From: a virus
Length of the DNA: 64,000 nucleotides
IMG/VR virus record: IMGVR_UViG_3300019124_000001
Coordinates: 99,788 to 163,787 of that record
Reading direction: 5' to 3' (one strand)
The stretch's first letter is position 1. Each line of letters opens with the position of its first letter. Positions 32,102-40,245 of this stretch are shown here, one piece after another. The position numbers were made by a program, and so were the translations under genes. The notes beneath the pieces were generated by a model that did no database searches, was not told the DNA's origin, and saw nothing but the letters and a program-made list of their open reading frames with translations.

Positions 32102-32111
32102 GAAGTATAAT
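32083..32111 (+). promoter_or_regulatory. Promoter of the SprT-like gene
   Basis: TTGCTT (32083-32088), a 17-base spacer and a perfect TATAAT (32106-32111). The -35 box lies within the terminator stem, so termination and initiation share sequence. Confidence 0.65.
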
Positions 32112-32152
32112 ATTCAATAAGGACGGACAACATAGTATTGGGGGTGTAAATA

Positions 32153-32821
32153 GTGGCAACAGCCGAGATTTTAAGAAGTGATATGGAACGTGCGATTGTC
32201 GAGTTACATAAGATTTTTCGCTATCTGAATAAGACCTATTTCAATAATGTTCTGATCGAACCAGTTATCTTAATTCAGCATCAAGGCAATCGCAGAGCGA
32301 ACGTATTAGGTTGGTGTACTGTCGGTAAGATATGGAGAGACAAGGAGAATAAAATATCGAACTACGAAATCACAATCACGGCAGAGTATGCCAACCGCCC
32401 TTACGAAGAGATTGCGGAAACGATGCTTCATGAGATGGTACACCTGTATTGCGCCATGAGGGAAATAAAAGACACCAGCAGAGGAAACACATATCACAAC
32501 AAACGATTCAAGGAGCAAGCAGAGCGCGTTGACTTGAAAGTCGAGCACAACGATAAATACGGATGGGCATTTACGTCTCCTACCGAGAAGCTATTGAACA
32601 CTCTATTGCGTATGCCTGACCGCAACCTTGAAGCCTTCACAATGGCTAGAACATTCGGTGGTAGGGGGTACAGAAGCGGAGAAGATCAAAGTGAAAACGA
32701 GGGAAAGCGCAAAACATCTTGGAAGTATCAGTGTCCAAATTGTGAAATGAGCATCAGAGCATCGAAGGTCGTCAATGTAAAATGTGGCGATTGTGACAAA
32801 ACAATGGAGGAGGTGATATGA
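32153..32821 (+). CDS. SprT-like zinc metalloprotein, 222 aa
   Basis: GTG start after GGGGGTGT. The zinc-metallopeptidase signature HEMVHLYC follows a beta-strand pair (YEITITAEYANRP), as in SprT-like domains; a third ligand His probably lies in NTYHNKRFKEQAE. The C-terminus has a zinc ribbon (CPNC ... CGDC). Bacterial SprT relatives are linked to DNA-protein crosslink processing only by analogy with eukaryotic SPRTN. It has its own promoter after a terminator. Confidence 0.8.
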   Translation: MATAEILRSDMERAIVELHKIFRYLNKTYFNNVLIEPVILIQHQGNRRANVLGWCTVGKIWRDKENKISNYEITITAEYANRPYEEIAETMLHEMVHLYCAMREIKDTSRGNTYHNKRFKEQAERVDLKVEHNDKYGWAFTSPTEKLLNTLLRMPDRNLEAFTMARTFGGRGYRSGEDQSENEGKRKTSWKYQCPNCEMSIRASKVVNVKCGDCDKTMEEVI

Positions 32822-33115
32822 TTGACCGTCAAGAAGTGGTGCCTTGATATACAAAATTGGATTCGCTATCTACAAGGTCAATGGGTTACTTCTTATCGAA
32901 ACGAAGAGTTTGATTCAGACGATAAGATTATTGGCGCATTAAACTTATTAAATTCTATGCTATGGAATAAAAAGATGGAACCAAGAGTAAGAGCAGAATC
33001 TTTTGTAATGTACGAAAAACTTGAAAAACAAATAGCCATAATGAAAGAGCATAACGGACACGTAAACAAGGAGGAATTGTGGTCTATTTGGAATTCAATA
33101 CAAATAGAAGAATAA
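32822..33115 (+). CDS. Unknown protein, 97 aa
   Basis: TTG 32822 after GGAGGAGGTGATATGA, coupled to the SprT-like gene. The product (MTVKKWCLDIQNWIRYLQGQ...) is helical with several Trp residues, soluble. Last plus-strand gene before the convergent terminator. Function unknown. Confidence 0.65.
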   Translation: MTVKKWCLDIQNWIRYLQGQWVTSYRNEEFDSDDKIIGALNLLNSMLWNKKMEPRVRAESFVMYEKLEKQIAIMKEHNGHVNKEELWSIWNSIQIEE

Positions 33116-33153
33116 AAAAGAAACCACTACCTTAATTGGTAGTGGTTTCTTTT
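33116..33153. terminator. Convergent bidirectional terminator
   Basis: A 16-bp perfect stem (arms 33116-33131 and 33138-33153, loop TTAATT) with A and T runs on the two sides. It stops both the plus-strand early region and the minus-strand late region. The last late gene ends inside the loop. Confidence 0.93.
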
Positions 33154-33458
33154 CGTGTTTCTGGCAACAGATTGACCGCAGATTCAATTGCGATCTCAAT
33201 TGCACGTTTTGTCGTTTCGTTGACATTAATTTTCATATCTCTCAATATTTGCACTACTGCATCGACAGCAAAACGCTTCTTGTGTTCGTTAGACTCTAGC
33301 TTATATACCTGTTCAACGTATCGAACAGCGTGTTCAGCTATTGTCGCCACGACACCGAAATCAACTTTCCCCTTTCGGAAGTGTCCGACAATCATATATA
33401 TGCCAATTGCTAATACCGCAAGGCATGTAATGATGCTGAGAACCGTGTAGTCCATCAT
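33132..33458 (-). CDS. LL-H-type holin candidate, 108 aa
   Basis: One N-terminal membrane span (YTVLSIITCLAVLAIGIYMI) and an amphipathic body ending in polar residues (VDFGVVATIAEHAVRYVEQV..., ETRKETTTN). The domain order (TM, then about 75 residues with AVRYVEQ and HKKRFAVDAV) matches the LL-H holin family. Holins open the membrane for the endolysin. It lies directly after the lysozyme gene. The minus-strand ribosome site is AAGGGGAAAG. Confidence 0.75.
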   Translation of the reverse strand: MMDYTVLSIITCLAVLAIGIYMIVGHFRKGKVDFGVVATIAEHAVRYVEQVYKLESNEHKKRFAVDAVVQILRDMKINVNETTKRAIEIAIESAVNLLPETRKETTTN

Positions 33459-33481
33459 CTTTCCCCTTCTCCCCTATCATA

Positions 33482-34417
33482 TTAGGTAGTTGGTAATCCA
33501 GCCTTAGTGCGCAGAAAGTTAGCTGACTGGTGTAGAACTTCTTGAACGTTTTGATCATTTGTAGCACTGTAAATACTTCCAAGAATCGCAATTACCTTTT
33601 GGATTGCATCTTTATCCATTTGAACTTCATCCTTCTTGACTTGCTTGTAGTTGTCCCAAATCCACTCATTATCAGAGATGCGAACAACGGAAGCATTTTC
33701 CCACTGTTTTGCGTAACTTACTGCATCTGCTTGATTTACAAATGATCTAAGGAATTTGTCATTCTGATAAACATTGAATTGAGGTTTTAGCGACTGACGT
33801 ATAGCGTCCAGAGAACGTGCATAGTTCATATCCACTCCACCATTTACGCCAACTACAGCCCCCTTATCTGTAAATTGCCAAATTGTCCAATCTGTCCAGC
33901 CACCGAAATTGGGCAATTGTACAGTTGCGAGGTTCCCACTTGTATAGTTAGCATACCACAATGGCATATCCGCAAGAGCATTATTGAAGCCATTTTTCAT
34001 GTCTGCAAACCATTTTCCCGTATATAATATTACGCGCATTTGAAGTTCATTTTCAACAATTTCACGGAATCGCTTAATCCACCCGACTAATGCATTTGCT
34101 CCAATTGTTCCAACTTCAATATCAAGTACTGGACAAAGGTCTAATTTTAAGCCCTTAATTACAGACAAATACCATTGAGCCTCCTTGTCAGCACTGTTAT
34201 TGTCGGGACGAGCGAAGTGATACGCTCCCACTGGAATACCAGCCGCATTCGCTTTTGTCACGTTGTTAACAAGATATGGGTCTTTGAACGTTGAACCTTC
34301 GGACGCTTTAACGTAGACAAACTGAATGCCTTGTGCTTTGAACTTAGAGAAATCAACATTTCCTTGATGATTACTTATGTCAACACCCATAATATTATGA
34401 GCTTGAAGTGCTTGCAT
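33482..34417 (-). CDS. GH25 lysozyme endolysin, 311 aa
   Basis: Peptidoglycan muramidase for host lysis. The catalytic domain (about 8-205) has MGVDISNHQGNVDFSKF, FVYVKASEGSTFKDPY, GAYHFARP and CPVLDIEVG (the DxE acid pair), typical of the GH25 fold. A C-terminal part (about 215-311) contains FNVYQNDKFLRSFVNQADAV, probably a wall-binding region. No signal peptide, so export depends on a holin. Confidence 0.95.
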   Translation of the reverse strand: MQALQAHNIMGVDISNHQGNVDFSKFKAQGIQFVYVKASEGSTFKDPYLVNNVTKANAAGIPVGAYHFARPDNNSADKEAQWYLSVIKGLKLDLCPVLDIEVGTIGANALVGWIKRFREIVENELQMRVILYTGKWFADMKNGFNNALADMPLWYANYTSGNLATVQLPNFGGWTDWTIWQFTDKGAVVGVNGGVDMNYARSLDAIRQSLKPQFNVYQNDKFLRSFVNQADAVSYAKQWENASVVRISDNEWIWDNYKQVKKDEVQMDKDAIQKVIAILGSIYSATNDQNVQEVLHQSANFLRTKAGLPTT

Positions 34418-34419
34418 TT

Positions 34420-34713
34420 CTAAAATCCTCCTTTTTGCGTATGATCATATTGAATTGGTTCGCCAGAGGTAGGTGAAAATGGGCTATTTGAAATGTCACC
34501 CCTATTACTGCGAATAACACTGGAAATACTGCCGACAACATTAACGCCAGCAATAGACATGATTATGGTTTCTAGTAGAGTCAACCAATTGTTCGTGATG
34601 TCTCCGTACTTAAAGTAAGCGTAGCATCCAAACCCCGTTATTACAAATAGACAGATCACTAGAGAAGACACCTTCATTTCATCTATAGAAAAACCATCTT
34701 TCAAAAACTTCAT
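34420..34713 (-). CDS. Two-span holin-like membrane protein, 97 aa
   Basis: Two hydrophobic stretches (VSSLVICLFVITGFGCYAYF and WLTLLETIIMSIAGVNVVGS) followed by a polar C-terminal tail. The size, topology and position immediately before the lysozyme gene fit a holin of the BhlB type. With the LL-H-type gene this makes two holin candidates. The minus-strand ribosome site precedes ATG 34713. Confidence 0.7.
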   Translation of the reverse strand: MKFLKDGFSIDEMKVSSLVICLFVITGFGCYAYFKYGDITNNWLTLLETIIMSIAGVNVVGSISSVIRSNRGDISNSPFSPTSGEPIQYDHTQKGGF

Positions 34714-34747
34714 TGAAATTCACCTCCCCTAGCTCCAATTCTATACT

Positions 34748-35116
34748 TTAATTTGCTTGGAAATACATCGTACCAATACCAATGCAAATTGTGACAAGAC
34801 CGCCAATAATCCATTGAAAGACTCTGTTTCTGTCGTCAATAAATTGCCTAAAGTCTTTGAGTTGGTTCTGGAAATCCAATTTGGCAACTTCCAAGTCTTT
34901 TTCATTATCTTTGCATTGCAACAGAGCTTCGCTTGCTTTGCGTTCAGCCTCATAAGCGACCTGCTCAGTCTTTTCTGCTCGTTTTATCTGATCCTCCTGT
35001 CGTGTTTCCATCCTCACGACACGCTCCTTAATTTCGTTCATTGTATCTGCTAGTTTGTCCAACTTGTCAGACAAATTTGAATCAATGACACGTCTATCTT
35101 GACCTTCCCAAGACAT
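34748..35116 (-). CDS. XhlA/BhlA-like lysis protein, 122 aa
   Basis: A coiled-coil body (LSDKLDKLADTMNEIKERVV, RAEKTEQVAYEAERKASEAL) followed by one C-terminal membrane span (VFQWIIGGLVTICIGIGTMY). This is the layout of hemolysin XhlA-type proteins found in Bacillus lysis cassettes. ATG 35116 follows GGGGAGGTG; a longer reading to 35134 starts inside that site. First gene of the lysis cassette. Confidence 0.78.
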   Translation of the reverse strand: MSWEGQDRRVIDSNLSDKLDKLADTMNEIKERVVRMETRQEDQIKRAEKTEQVAYEAERKASEALLQCKDNEKDLEVAKLDFQNQLKDFRQFIDDRNRVFQWIIGGLVTICIGIGTMYFQAN

Positions 35117-35313
35117 TTGACTACACCTCCCCATTGTTTTACCAAATAATATAAGCCTACATAGAAATTACCTCCTTTGATAAATATTTATCTTATTTTA
35201 ACTTATTGGTGCTAATAAATATATCCATTATTACATGCTTAGTTTAATGCAAAGAATATAAATATATAGTGGGATTTTCTGCCTATTTTATTTTCATAAA
35301 ATGCCAATTTCAT
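35117..35313. other. AT-rich intergenic region before the lysis cassette
   Basis: About 200 very AT-rich bases between the lysis genes and the tail genes. A GGAGGT at 35171-35176 (minus strand) is followed by ATG TAG, so no product comes from it. I see no convincing promoter, though AT content would allow one. Confidence 0.4.
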
Positions 35314-35568
35314 CTATGCAATTACAATACCTTGCGTGTAGTCAAACAGTCGAAGATCGTATTCAACACCTTGAAAATGAATATGATCGCCACGGTCAAG
35401 CGTGATATACAGTTCTCCAATCGTCTCACTCAGCAAGCCCTCGATTACATCTTGCAATCTAGTTATATCATTAACTAGTATAACGGTAGCATAATGAGCA
35501 TTTCCCATTTCGCCCATTAACATAAGATATTGGCCTTCATAAAATCTTTTTAACATTTCGTTCAACAT
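35314..35568 (-). CDS. Unknown protein, 84 aa
   Basis: The minus-strand start follows GGAGGTGTAACT. The product (MLNEMLKRFYEGQYLMLMGE...) is soluble, with ITLDRGDHIHFQGVEYDLRL near the end. It lies between tail fibre accessory genes and the lysis cassette. Function unknown. Confidence 0.65.
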   Translation of the reverse strand: MLNEMLKRFYEGQYLMLMGEMGNAHYATVILVNDITRLQDVIEGLLSETIGELYITLDRGDHIHFQGVEYDLRLFDYTQGIVIA

Positions 35569-35589
35569 AGTTACACCTCCAATGTGAGT

Positions 35590-35609
35590 GAGGGTACAAA
35601 TGTACCCTC
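35590..35609 (-). terminator. Terminator-like hairpin
   Basis: GAGGGTAC/GTACCCTC, an 8-bp perfect stem with a 4-base loop just after the stop of the next gene on the minus strand. No U-run follows on the minus strand, so efficiency is uncertain. Confidence 0.5.
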
Positions 35610-35612
35610 AGA

Positions 35613-35876
35613 TTAATCCGCGCTGTCTGTTGGCGTAGTCTCTGGCATGTCTGGATTATAAGCAAGTGTTTGATCGTATTCTTCTTGTGTAATCCATGTT
35701 TTTACAAGTGCATTGTCGATAACACTCTTATAAAAGTTGTTTGCCGCATATTGTTTTACTGGCTCATGATATTCAAGAGGAATACCAGAGTATCCGTCTC
35801 TTGCCGTAAAACGCTGTGTTCCTTGACAATAAATTGTATTCGCATAGTTTGATGTTTTAAAAGTGTAAATTGGCAT
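35613..35876 (-). CDS. Unknown tail-region protein, 87 aa
   Basis: A small protein (MPIYTFKTSNYANTIYCQGT...) with an aromatic-rich N-terminus and a C-terminal helix with TWITQEEYDQTLAY. Small genes here often encode XkdX-like or fibre accessory proteins; the ITQEEYxxTL segment recalls these. Assignment is weak. The minus-strand ribosome site is GGAGGGGCAAGCC. Confidence 0.6.
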   Translation of the reverse strand: MPIYTFKTSNYANTIYCQGTQRFTARDGYSGIPLEYHEPVKQYAANNFYKSVIDNALVKTWITQEEYDQTLAYNPDMPETTPTDSAD

Positions 35877-35892
35877 GGCTTGCCCCTCCTGA

Positions 35893-36318
35893 TTATAAAA
35901 TTCCAGCTTCCGTCATATAGGCAATCAAACCGTCTACAGTGTCGGACAACGCTTTATTGGAAGATTCTAAATTTCTATTTCTTTCAGACAATTCAGAAAT
36001 TTTTGCTTCCGAAGTAGCCTTGTCAAATTCCAATTTTGAAATTCTTTCTTTGTTAGTCAGAGGTTTTTGACCTACCTCATACCACAACTTTACCTCTGAA
36101 TAGATGGTATTAGCGTCTGGCTCTTGCGGCAGGGTCGCAGGATCAACAAATAAGCCAACTAAAGATTCATTGGCACTAACCACTGGTTCCTGCGGCAGAG
36201 AATCAACAAGAATTCCGTCCGCTTTGTCTTCTTCAGATAGTATTGAAGGGTCAAAACATTGATAGTTCACCAAATATTTCCCACTAGGTACTTCGATCCA
36301 TCTAATGAAAATCGCCAT
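35893..36318 (-). CDS. Fibre accessory protein with coiled coil, 141 aa
   Basis: Begins MAIFIRWIEVPSGKYLVNYQ. The C-terminal third is a coiled coil (ISELSERNRNLESSNKALSD). Such proteins with a short beta domain and trailing coiled coil follow tail-fibre genes and often act in fibre assembly or replace phage Mu-type Gp N-terminal parts; that is inference. ATG 36318 is preferred over TTG 36324, which is very close to the GGAG site. Confidence 0.6.
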   Translation of the reverse strand: MAIFIRWIEVPSGKYLVNYQCFDPSILSEEDKADGILVDSLPQEPVVSANESLVGLFVDPATLPQEPDANTIYSEVKLWYEVGQKPLTNKERISKLEFDKATSEAKISELSERNRNLESSNKALSDTVDGLIAYMTEAGIL

Positions 36319-36341
36319 TATCAATTACTCCTTCACTTTTG

Positions 36342-37805
36342 TTATTTTAACGTCACTCTTACCTTACACTTTATTATTGCACTGTTGCCATTCCAAAGAT
36401 AGAGGTTTCCATTGTAAAATCCTTGGGTAGTTCCATTAAAGCCGTCACTTTGAGATATCCTCGTAACCGTCGAATCCATCGCTCCACTTGACGGATTTAC
36501 TTTCTTTAATCCATCATTTCTTCCAATTGCGTAGATATACCCATCCGTAGAGTCAATTCCAGCCATAAATTGACTATTGCTTGAAGATGAGTCTGAATTT
36601 AGGTTTACGCTCCAAAAAACATTTCCTGAGTCTGGAAAAAGCCTATAAAGTATGCTTCCTCCATTTTGCAAGGCATATAGTTCACCGTTGGCACTAACTC
36701 TCAATACAGTGTTTCCTAATGTAGAATTCTTCCAAACGAACCCACCGTTTGGACCTAATTTTACGATATTACCTGCTAAATCGCTATAATAAATTCCACC
36801 AAAATTATCTACAACAATGGAATTTATTTGCGAATTTAGTCCAGAAGATATATACTGCCAGATTGCAGAAAGTGCCGAATCTCGCTTATAAATATAGCCA
36901 TTAGTATTACCATATATTACAGTATTATCGTAGGAACTATAAGCCAATGCTGTTAAATCCCAACTAGTGCCACCTATAGTAGCGCTCGCCACGTGACCGC
37001 CAGTTGCATTTAACGCTTTTGCAAAACCACTAGTCATTCCAAGATATGCTGTACCATTAGCACCCAAACACATTTTAACGCTACTGTAGGTCGTCCCTGG
37101 CTCCCATGTCCAAGCAACGCTGGTAACGTCATTTGCGGATATGGTATATCTGGAAGTATAATATCCGCTACATGTTCTCCAATCTGTTTCAGTTACCATG
37201 TATGTGTTTGCACCACGCGCTGGATAGGTTTTTTCCACAACGGCAACAACACCGATCTTCGTAGCAGAGATGGTTTCACCAATCGAATAATCTCCTACTG
37301 GAATAGAATTGACTCCATCTGCTAGCTGTTGAAAGGTATGAGGGGCAGTTCCAGATACCGTGCCCCCTTTTCCAGTAATGGCGGTAGCTACTTGTGCCTT
37401 CCCATTACTTACAGAGTTGAAAAGCGTATCGTAATCACGTTGGTCAAGAATCTTCCTCCAAGGACTCCACGTTCCTCCGCTTCCATTGCCAATTTTTTGT
37501 CGTTCATACTTAGCTCCGCCAGCAAAATCCCACATCGTTTGAGTAACCCAATTAGTCCCATTCGCGCTATGATTATGGACTACGCAATAACGCCAAGTAT
37601 GATTCGTTTCACTAGGACATGCATTTGCCATATTTTGACCGTCATAAAGCCCATTGGTTATAACATTGTTCCAATCTCCTATGCTTGTAGCGTTTTGCGT
37701 CCCCTTAACTGCATAATAAGACGGTAGCTGACCTCCTAGTTTATCTGCATTAGTGGCATCAATTTCAATCCAAACTCCATTGTTTAAAATTTTTCCCTTT
37801 GCCAC
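36342..37805 (-). CDS. Receptor-binding/fibre protein with pyocin-knob-like and beta-propeller regions, 487 aa
   Basis: GTG start after GGAGGAAAG. Residues 25-130 match a pyocin-knob-like pattern (GDWNNVITNGLYDGQNMANA ... WSPWRKIL), common at the tips of tail fibres. From about 230 on there are repeated short beta motifs around G.IY and W/Y (NGYIYKRDS, GGIYYSDLAGNIVKL, GELYALQNGGSILYRL, GYIYAIGRNDGLKKV), which read as blades of a beta-propeller. It probably binds a wall carbohydrate or surface receptor. Confidence 0.7.
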   Translation of the reverse strand: MAKGKILNNGVWIEIDATNADKLGGQLPSYYAVKGTQNATSIGDWNNVITNGLYDGQNMANACPSETNHTWRYCVVHNHSANGTNWVTQTMWDFAGGAKYERQKIGNGSGGTWSPWRKILDQRDYDTLFNSVSNGKAQVATAITGKGGTVSGTAPHTFQQLADGVNSIPVGDYSIGETISATKIGVVAVVEKTYPARGANTYMVTETDWRTCSGYYTSRYTISANDVTSVAWTWEPGTTYSSVKMCLGANGTAYLGMTSGFAKALNATGGHVASATIGGTSWDLTALAYSSYDNTVIYGNTNGYIYKRDSALSAIWQYISSGLNSQINSIVVDNFGGIYYSDLAGNIVKLGPNGGFVWKNSTLGNTVLRVSANGELYALQNGGSILYRLFPDSGNVFWSVNLNSDSSSSNSQFMAGIDSTDGYIYAIGRNDGLKKVNPSSGAMDSTVTRISQSDGFNGTTQGFYNGNLYLWNGNSAIIKCKVRVTLK

Positions 37806-37824
37806 GCTTCTTTCCTCCATTCTG

Positions 37825-40029
37825 CTAATTAGTGTCAAACCAAATGTCGCCTTCGCTTGGTGAAGCAGGTGCAACTTTTCCCACAGTAATTTTAACACCA
37901 TTTACTCGCTCTGAGTTTAGATTTGCTACCAACGTTTTTGATAAAACGCTAAATGGAGCAGTACCGTCAGCGACTTTCGATGAAATTTTACCAAATTGAT
38001 CTATCAAAAGAACGTCTGTTCCATTTTCATTCTGCACAACCAGATTTCCAGTTTCATCGACAAACAATTTTGTTGTTTTCAATACTGCATTTGAGCCATC
38101 CCAAATAGAGCGATAATATGATAAACTTGGAGAACCGACACTTAATATTTCAGAAGTCGCCATGCCAATTGGCTTTAGGTAAACTCCTGCTGAACTTGTA
38201 ATTGTTTCACCTCGCAAATCGAAGAACTCTGCTATTCCAGTTACATTCAAATCGCCACTAATAGTTTGACCACCAGCAGTTGTAATAACGTCCGTCAGCC
38301 AACCAGAAGCGACCGTAGGCTTGTCGGCAATGCTAGCCCAAGGAATAGAACCTATAAAGTTGGTAGCTGTAACTGAACCGCCAAATACGGCGTTACCACT
38401 TTTGTCTAATGTTAACATAGTATTACTTTCGGTTTCATTAACATCCTGAATCTTGAAAGTTCCAGTGGGATCAGTATAAATAAATGTGTTAATTATTTCC
38501 TCAGTAGAATTTTGTGAATTCCAATTCGAACGCTTCAATATCAAATTATATGAGCCATAATTTGTAGATGAAGTAGCTGTTCCCGAATTCTTTATAATAA
38601 TACCGTAAGCATGAACCTTCCCAGAAAGATTGATATCTCCTCTGCTATCTGTTTTCAAAATTTTATTTGCGCCAGATGTTGCAGAATTAAGAGTCAATAC
38701 TGGATTAGTGGTAGAATTGCTGACAATAATGTCTCCGTTTGCGGAAGTAACGCTAGTAACTGTGCCAGTGCCAGTGCCATCTACCCCGTCAAGAGCAAGG
38801 ATAGCCCAAACAGCTTGATTTATGTCTGGTTGCATGTTAGTGTTGTCCGACAAAGCAATATAGGTTGCCGTTCCATATCGAACAATATTTCTCTGACTAT
38901 ATGATACGGAAGATGACCAATTCCCAACTTGTGTTAAGTTATTGATTGCATTTTGTCTTGCAATCTCATTAGCTTGACGTACATCTTCGTTAAATTGTCT
39001 TGTTTCTTCATTGGTCACACGAATAGATTCGGCATCGACGCGCAAGATTTCAGACATTTCTCTTGACAATTCAGAGTTAATGCGATCGTTTTCAGATTCT
39101 ACGCGATCTTGTTCTGCTTGCACCCGTGCAATTTCAGATTGAATACGTAACAATTCTGCATTCGCACGTTCGCTCTCCGTTGATATGCGTTCGCTCTCTG
39201 CCAATACACGCGATTCTTCGGCGCTTACACGTCCAGTTTCAGCGGTCGAACGAGCGGATTCAGCAGTCACACGTTCAGCTTCGGCTATTGACCTATTTGT
39301 TTCGGCTGTTTCTCTGCTAGCTTCTGAAGCTACACGATTATTTTCTGCCAGTATACGATTCGATTCAGCAGAAACACGATTATTTTCTGCTGTAACACGT
39401 TCCTGTTCAGCATTCGAAATATTCGTGTTTGTCGTATTAGCGTTTGTAGCGGCATCATTCGCGGATTGTGCCGCAGTATTTGCATTTGCAGTTGCTTCAT
39501 TTGCCTGATCTATAGCTACATTCGTGTTTTCAGTAGCAGTAATTGCGTTTGTCGTCGCTGTTTGTGCTTCAATAGTAGCCTGTCGCGCATTTGCTATCGC
39601 CTCATCTGCTTCAGCCTTGATTTCGGATAAAGTTTGTTCTGTCTCAATAACATCTGCGTGATTATTGATTATATCCTGTAATGACAAATAAACCGTATTA
39701 TTATTTGGGTCTTGCACAATAATACGGCTGGCTGGATACTTAATAACACCTCTACCCTTATATTCGAACACTGGGGTTTTATTATTTTCTGATGTGTTAA
39801 ATTGTACAATGCCATTCTGATAGTTGACGCAAAATTCATTCGACTTCGGGGTTGTTGATTCAGTTTCAAAATAACCATTTACCGTAACACGAGTTACATG
39901 ATCTGGAATCTCTGATAGCGTAGCAATACCATTGATAATCGCCACAGGTTCCGAAATATCGACATACGGGTCTTGAATGGTTCCTTGTCGCCAAATAACA
40001 TAAATTCTATCTTGTTGTGGAGATGACAT
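37825..40029 (-). CDS. Tail fibre protein with long Arg-Glu heptad coil, 734 aa
   Basis: The N-terminal domain (1-110) is a beta-rich tail-attachment part (IYVIWRQGTIQDPYVDISEP). Residues 130-205 are an Ala/Thr/Asn-rich helix. Residues 211-357 are 21 consecutive heptads of form RxxxExx, a trimeric coiled-coil shaft. After it come a carbohydrate-binding-like segment (GNWSSSVSYSQRNIVRYGTA), beta-helix-type sequence with G-V-T-S-V-T-S, and a C-terminal DIWFDTN end. The minus-strand ribosome site is AGGAGGATAATTC. Confidence 0.78.
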   Translation of the reverse strand: MSSPQQDRIYVIWRQGTIQDPYVDISEPVAIINGIATLSEIPDHVTRVTVNGYFETESTTPKSNEFCVNYQNGIVQFNTSENNKTPVFEYKGRGVIKYPASRIIVQDPNNNTVYLSLQDIINNHADVIETEQTLSEIKAEADEAIANARQATIEAQTATTNAITATENTNVAIDQANEATANANTAAQSANDAATNANTTNTNISNAEQERVTAENNRVSAESNRILAENNRVASEASRETAETNRSIAEAERVTAESARSTAETGRVSAEESRVLAESERISTESERANAELLRIQSEIARVQAEQDRVESENDRINSELSREMSEILRVDAESIRVTNEETRQFNEDVRQANEIARQNAINNLTQVGNWSSSVSYSQRNIVRYGTATYIALSDNTNMQPDINQAVWAILALDGVDGTGTGTVTSVTSANGDIIVSNSTTNPVLTLNSATSGANKILKTDSRGDINLSGKVHAYGIIIKNSGTATSSTNYGSYNLILKRSNWNSQNSTEEIINTFIYTDPTGTFKIQDVNETESNTMLTLDKSGNAVFGGSVTATNFIGSIPWASIADKPTVASGWLTDVITTAGGQTISGDLNVTGIAEFFDLRGETITSSAGVYLKPIGMATSEILSVGSPSLSYYRSIWDGSNAVLKTTKLFVDETGNLVVQNENGTDVLLIDQFGKISSKVADGTAPFSVLSKTLVANLNSERVNGVKITVGKVAPASPSEGDIWFDTN
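38959..39399 (-). repeat. 21 tandem degenerate heptads (RxxxExx) in the fibre gene
   Basis: Every seventh residue from 211 to 351 is Arg and every fifth position of each unit is Glu (RVTAENN, RVSAESN, RILAENN ... RQANEIA). At DNA level the 21-base units have diverged, so the period is held by selection on the protein. Confidence 0.85.
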
Positions 40030-40098
40030 GAATTATCCTCCTAACATTCTAAATATTCTAAATATTCTAATAAATACCCATATTCCCGAACTGAAATA

Positions 40099-40122
40099 GA
40101 CGTGAAACAGTAGTCTCACGTC
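40099..40122 (-). other. Hairpin in the fibre-gene leader
   Basis: GACGTGA/TCACGTC, a 7-bp stem with a 10-base loop, a few bases downstream of the predicted start of the minus-strand promoter at 40134. It may also be a terminator for the preceding gene. Three direct repeats of TTAGAATAT (minus strand) lie between it and the fibre start. Confidence 0.45.
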
Positions 40123-40133
40123 CTCTTAATTCT

Positions 40134-40163
40134 ATAATACAACATAAATGTATGCCGTGTCAA
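40134..40163 (-). promoter_or_regulatory. Internal late-region promoter
   Basis: On the minus strand: TTGACA (40163-40158), an 18-base spacer and TATTAT (40139-40134). It would drive the fibre and lysis genes separately from the rest of the late operon. Confidence 0.6.
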
Positions 40164-40245
40164 CAATGAATTTAATACATTATTATTTATATTTATTTAT
40201 ATGCTTTTATTCCTGCTGTGATCTTAATTAAGTTTAGCGCAATAA

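Noticed and set aside
32039-32104. A 20-codon frame (ATG at 32041) after the resolvase gene
   Set aside because: No ribosome site, and it is encoded by the terminator stem.
33136-33450. 104-residue plus-strand frame over the late holin gene
   Set aside because: Antisense to the LL-H-type holin; it starts inside the terminator and has no ribosome site.
38959-39399. Tandem DNA repeat in the fibre gene
   Set aside because: The 21-base periodicity is not conserved at DNA level; it reflects protein heptads.
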